DNA of 64,000 nucleotides from the NCBI GenBank assembly GCA_003508835.1, contig PUFA01000007.1, positions 12,237,001 to 12,301,000 of the forward strand, given 5' to 3'. Under the pieces are notes generated by a model, which did no database searches, was not told the origin of the DNA, and saw only the letters and a list, made by a program, of their open reading frames with translations. The translations under genes and the position numbers were made by a program. This document shows, piece after piece, positions 60,806 through 64,000 of the stretch (positions within the stretch are counted from its first letter, which is position 1; each line of letters starts with the position of its first letter). This DNA is from Eonycteris spelaea (Eukaryota > Chordata > Mammalia > Chiroptera > Pteropodidae).

Positions 60806-61393
60806 TGTAAATCTTAGGTTATATCCTTCACCGAAACAGAGACTTACGTCTTAGTGACTTAGTTTGGCTAAATGAATGACTAAATAGAAGAATGGATATT
60901 CTAATGAAGGTATTTCCTGTTATAAGATGTTGACTACAAGTAGTCATTTCTAGCCTCTTCACAGTCTGATCCCAATTGCTAAAGAGGGAGAGAAGAAGGA
61001 TATGTTATAGAAACAGAGAACAAGGCGAACAAATGAAAATCGAGGAGGAAGAGATTGGAAAAAGGAAAAGAAAAAGCACTGTCTAGAAGGAATTAGTGAA
61101 AACAAAAATTTCTGCAGAAGCCTTAGGAAGAATTTGGTTGGTAATAAATAATTATAATAAAAGAACAACAGCAGCCGTTGTGGGGAGAAGAACTTGGTGA
61201 ATATTGAATTAATTAAAGATTAAAAGAGGGAAATGTATTTCCTTTGTCTTCCAGCAAGGGCCAACCCATTTTGGCTAAAGCATGAAACCTCAAATGATGT
61301 TCCAAAGAATTGTTAAGCGTGTTATTTGGACAAAAAAGGATGAGAACATCACCTGCCTGAGGTCTTCTGCCCGCTTGCTGCCTTCATTACTAA
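60806..61393. other. Intergenic; nothing recognised
   Basis: No nameable repeat or gene is seen. The pyrimidine-poor stretch 60980-61090 gives a chance minus frame. Confidence 0.4.
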
Positions 61394-62004
61394 CAGCGCC
61401 AGCTCTCAAACTCTTTTACCTCGGGACCTTTTTATACTCTTTACCTTTATCAAGGGCCCCTAAGAGTTTTCAATTATGCGAATGATATCTAATGGTATTA
61501 CTATTACATATTAAAACCGAGAAATTTTCAAAATATTATTTCAAATTGAGACAACGATGTGTACTCACTTTTTGTTGTGTTTCTGTATGGACTCGAAGAA
61601 AAGTTCAAGATTTCAAGATAACTATTTATTTGAGAGTAATGAGGTTATAGCTATCCTGCCAGGTATGACCACACCTAGCTAATAAAAGTTCAGAAATACT
61701 GAGAAGAAACATTTTATTAATCTTTATAAATCTCTATAAAATTTTACATATTGATATTAAATCTGCCATAGAAAATACTAGAAAACACAAGAAAACACAT
61801 GCAGGCATTCTATTAGTTAGCAGAGTGATGACATCATTATCATGTCAAATGGCCTCTGGAAATTCCCATTGTACATACGAGAGAATGAAAACGAAAAAGG
61901 CAAATCACGTGTTATTATAAGGGGACCAGTTTTGACCTCGGAGATCCCTTGAAAGGATCTTGGAGACGTCCCAGATCCGACGGACCACAATTTGAGAGCC
62001 AGTG
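61394..62004 (+). mobile_element. hAT-Charlie-like element, nearly full length
   Basis: The left end 'cagcgccagctctcaaactcttttacctcgggacctttttatactc' and the right end 'cctcggagatcccttgaaaggatcttgg...cggaccacaatttgagagccagtg' are the termini of a non-autonomous hAT element. The middle carries 'attaaaaccgagaaattttcaaaatatt' and 'ctcacatgcaggcattc'-like text. The same family at 16158-16520 preserves only the 3' part. The element ends about 150 bases before the PRRG4 CpG island. Confidence 0.8.
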
Positions 62005-62149
62005 TAATCGATTAATTTTAACATCACTTCCCATTTCATTTTGCTAATAAAGTGTATTTTCTCTAATGCATATTTCGTTCTCGTTTGCGAATCACCCTTT
62101 GAAAACCAAGGTAACCACATGATCCCTGGCCTGAATTCGCAGAAAACGC

Positions 62150-62850
62150 CGGGTCTAGAAACGAGTCCACATCAGCCGCCCGCGCGCCAAGGCGGGGCCA
62201 GAACCGGCAGGCGGCCGGGCTTGCCCAGGGCTCAGGGCAGAAGGTTGGGCGGCTTTTGAGGGCGAAGCCCGAGCTCCCTGGAGACGCCTGCCAACTGCCC
62301 GCCCGCAGCAGGTAGGCGGGCCCCCGGGAGGAGGCGCGCGCCAGGTGCTTCCCAGGTAGCCGCCGTCTCCCCTTCCCACTGAGCTGCCCCGCGGCTTCCC
62401 GGGATCAAGGCAGGAACTCGCGTCGCGCGTGTCCCCGAGCGGACCAGGGCGCCCCTCCGCGGACTCCGGGTGCCTCGTCGTCTTGAGTGTCGGGCCACCC
62501 CAGCCCTGCGAGAGCGAGGCCCAGAGCGTCGCCGAGGTTTGGGTCTGGCGGCCGCAGGCACCACCCGAGCTGCGCGAACATGCGCCGGGAGCTGCAGGTG
62601 CGCGGCCCGCGGCGTGGCCCCGGCGGGGAATGGGTTATGGGAGCGGGGGATGCCTCTGCGGATCTAGTCCAATCCCAACGCTAGGCAGAGGGTCGCCCGT
62701 GGCGACAGGTGCCTGCTCAGCCGTCGGCAGCGTCCCGGGGCGCGGCCTTTGTCCCCAGGCGCTCTTGGGGCCGCTTTCTGGGTGCGGATCGGACCCTGAC
62801 GACCGAAACCGCGCGCGCGGCTCAGTTGCCTGGTGGCTTTGAATACAGCT
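62150..62850 (+). promoter_or_regulatory. PRRG4: PRRG4 CpG-island promoter and predicted non-coding exon 1
   Basis: This is the only strongly GC- and CpG-rich block in the window. It has runs such as ccgcccgcgcgcc at 62177 and aaaccgcgcgcgcgg at 62807. A GC box (ggcggggcc) lies at 62191-62199. No TATA box is evident. Plausible first-exon donors are CAG|gtaggc (exon end 62311) and CAG|gtgcgc (exon end 62597); I cannot choose between them. Long open frames on both strands here are a by-product of high GC and do not look coding. Confidence 0.8.
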
Positions 62851-62946
62851 GGTTGGTAACTCAGTTCCGATAGAAACTCTAAGTGCTGAGAGCCAGGGGG
62901 CATTTTGACGTGGTTTTCTGGTTTTTGTTTGGTTGTTTTGTTTTAG

Positions 62947-62968
62947 TTTGTTTGACCGTTTCCGGACT
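62947..62968 (+). other. PRRG4: PRRG4 exon 2, 5' leader part
   Basis: A T-rich tract ending tttgttttag (AG at 62945-62946) is a good acceptor. The 22 bases up to the ATG would be the last part of the 5' UTR. Confidence 0.7.
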
Positions 62969-63072
62969 ATGTTTACACTTCTGGCTCTCTTCAGCCAACT
63001 TCTCACAGCTACCTTCGCCTTTTCCTCATTGCACGAGAAGTCCCGAGGAGTCCAGGCATGCGGGGGAAGAAG
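62969..63072 (+). CDS. PRRG4: PRRG4 first coding exon, with apparent frameshift
   Basis: PRRG4 (transmembrane gamma-carboxyglutamic acid protein 4) is a single-pass membrane protein with a signal peptide, a short propeptide and a vitamin K-dependent Gla domain. From the ATG at 62969 the exon reads MFTLLALFSQLLTATFAF, which matches the PRRG4 signal peptide. After a run of four T (63020-63023) this frame becomes unlike PRRG4 (SSLHEKSRGVQACGGRR). The next frame reads FPHCTRSPEESRHAGEE, which matches the expected continuation FPHCARGPKASKHAGEE. The simplest reading is one extra T. The exon ends GAAGAAG|gtaaga (donor at 63073), as expected. The Gla domain exon lies beyond the window. If the insertion is real, normal PRRG4 could not be made from this ATG; an assembly or sequencing error is equally possible. 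Confidence 0.85.
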
Positions 63073-64000
63073 GTAAGAGTGGCTTCAGTTTCCAGGAAAA
63101 CCATCCTGGAAATCCGAGCCGCATAGTATAGATGTCAAATGAGAAAGTATAGTATTTAAGACTACATGCCCCATCAGTCATAGAAATACTAAAATATTCG
63201 TTAATTTGTGGTTTATTTGGTAAGCTTGTGGTTAACTGCAAATTTATTTCTGTGTTATTTTGATTAAATGTATATGTTTAACACCTGGTTTGTGGTTAAC
63301 CGAATGGAGAACCTATCTAAACTTCTGAAAATTCAGTGAGTGCCGTTTTTCTAGATGAGGCTATGTGGTAGTGAGCAGAATTACTTGTTCTTCCTGGAAA
63401 GACAGACAGAATCCAAGATCTAGTCTGGACTTGTTATGAGACCCTGGGCGATTTACCTGACACCTTTCTGCTTGTGTTTCTTCATCTGTAAAATGATAAG
63501 CGTGAGGAGTGGCACCATCTCAGAGATCCTTTTCCACTTCAAGTGTATGGATACAGTCAGACGGCTGTGAGAAGATTAGGCTTGGGGTTTGGTAACCTAG
63601 AATAACACACCTTGTAAACAGACTGGTTCCTGCCCACGTTTAAAAAGCCTGCTCTAGAAAAAAAAAAAAATGGCTTTGGTTCTCATCTTCCTTCCCCTAC
63701 CTTTGCCACTGTGCTTCCCTACCCAGATACTTGGATCTACTTCCCTGCACATTTCCGTCCCTTATTAATTCTCATCAGATCCTACTCTCAGCTCATTTTC
63801 ATTTGAGAAGGATCTGTTACTCTAATACTCCTAGATGGCTTATTAATGATTAATGCAGCTTAGTGTGTTAAACTTTCTAAGAGTGTGTGTGTAGTTTAAG
63901 ATAGGGCAATAATCTTAACCCAGAGGAATCAAACCTTGATGACAGAATTCTAGGCAATTGGATAGCCTAACTAGTGGGAAAGGGAGAGATTTTGGAAGGA
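63073..64000. other. PRRG4 intron 2, start, with a MIR
   Basis: The donor gtaaga opens the intron. At about 63393-63545 a plus-strand MIR is present ('ttatgagaccctgggcgatttacctgacacc', 'cttcatctgtaaaatgataagcgtgagg'). An A-run lies at 63658-63670. The Gla-domain exon is not present. Confidence 0.7.

Noticed and set aside
62155..63006. Long overlapping open frames of 65-137 codons on both strands in the CpG island
   Set aside because: They coincide with high GC, overlap one another in many frames, have Pro/Arg/Gly-rich text and no splice logic. A GC-rich promoter explains them.
62883..63131. Frame reading MLRARGHFDVVFWF... through the PRRG4 exon, with a hydrophobic stretch, as an alternative start for PRRG4
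   Set aside because: It begins with GTG, has no ATG, and crosses the exon 2 acceptor, so its upstream part is intron in the spliced transcript.

Overview
This is a mammalian genomic window. It is AT-rich, has no dense coding, and is packed with decayed L1, L2, MIR, MaLR, Tigger and hAT copies. Two split genes can be recognised. CCDC73 lies on the minus strand with its 5' end in the window: a non-coding first exon and promoter near 34.4-34.8 kb, the start-codon exon at 15.3-15.5 kb and the next coding exon at 0.73-0.80 kb. It runs off the left edge. PRRG4 lies on the plus strand at the right edge: a CpG-island promoter at 62.15-62.85 kb and the signal-peptide exon at 62.95-63.07 kb. The rest of PRRG4 lies beyond the window. 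The two genes are head to head about 27 kb apart, which is the arrangement I recall from human 11p13 (EIF3M, CCDC73, PRRG4, QSER1).

The host is probably a laurasiatherian. Several L1 3' ends (near 21.4, 42.7, 48.1 and 57.2 kb) resemble those I associate with bats and horses. I see none of the SINEs expected every few kilobases in carnivores, ruminants, horse or vesper bats. A bat poor in recent SINEs, such as a pteropodid or a related lineage, fits best. This is an inference.

Layout: 0-15.3 kb is CCDC73 intron 2 with a degenerate L1 at about 1-3.8 kb, minus-strand L1 pieces, an unexplained open stretch near 10 kb and two MaLR-type LTRs. From 15.5 to 34.4 kb is CCDC73 intron 1, with hAT and Tigger elements, L1/HAL1-like copies, MIRs, MER20 and a tRNA-Val-derived fragment. 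From 34.8 to 62 kb is intergenic DNA with L2/MIR clusters, two copies of one repeat 1.5 kb apart, a U6 snRNA retropseudogene with perfect target duplications, long (CA)n and (GA)n tracts and several L1 fragments. One L1 fragment is split by an LTR-like insertion. From 62.1 to 64 kb is the PRRG4 5' end.

The most notable observation is an apparent one-base insertion in the first coding exon of PRRG4. The first half of the exon matches PRRG4 in the ATG frame, and the second half matches only in the next frame. I found no evidence of a new multi-gene system. Nearly all the open frames here are chance frames or transposon debris. Repeat family names are from memory and were not checked by a search; repeat borders are approximate unless stated.
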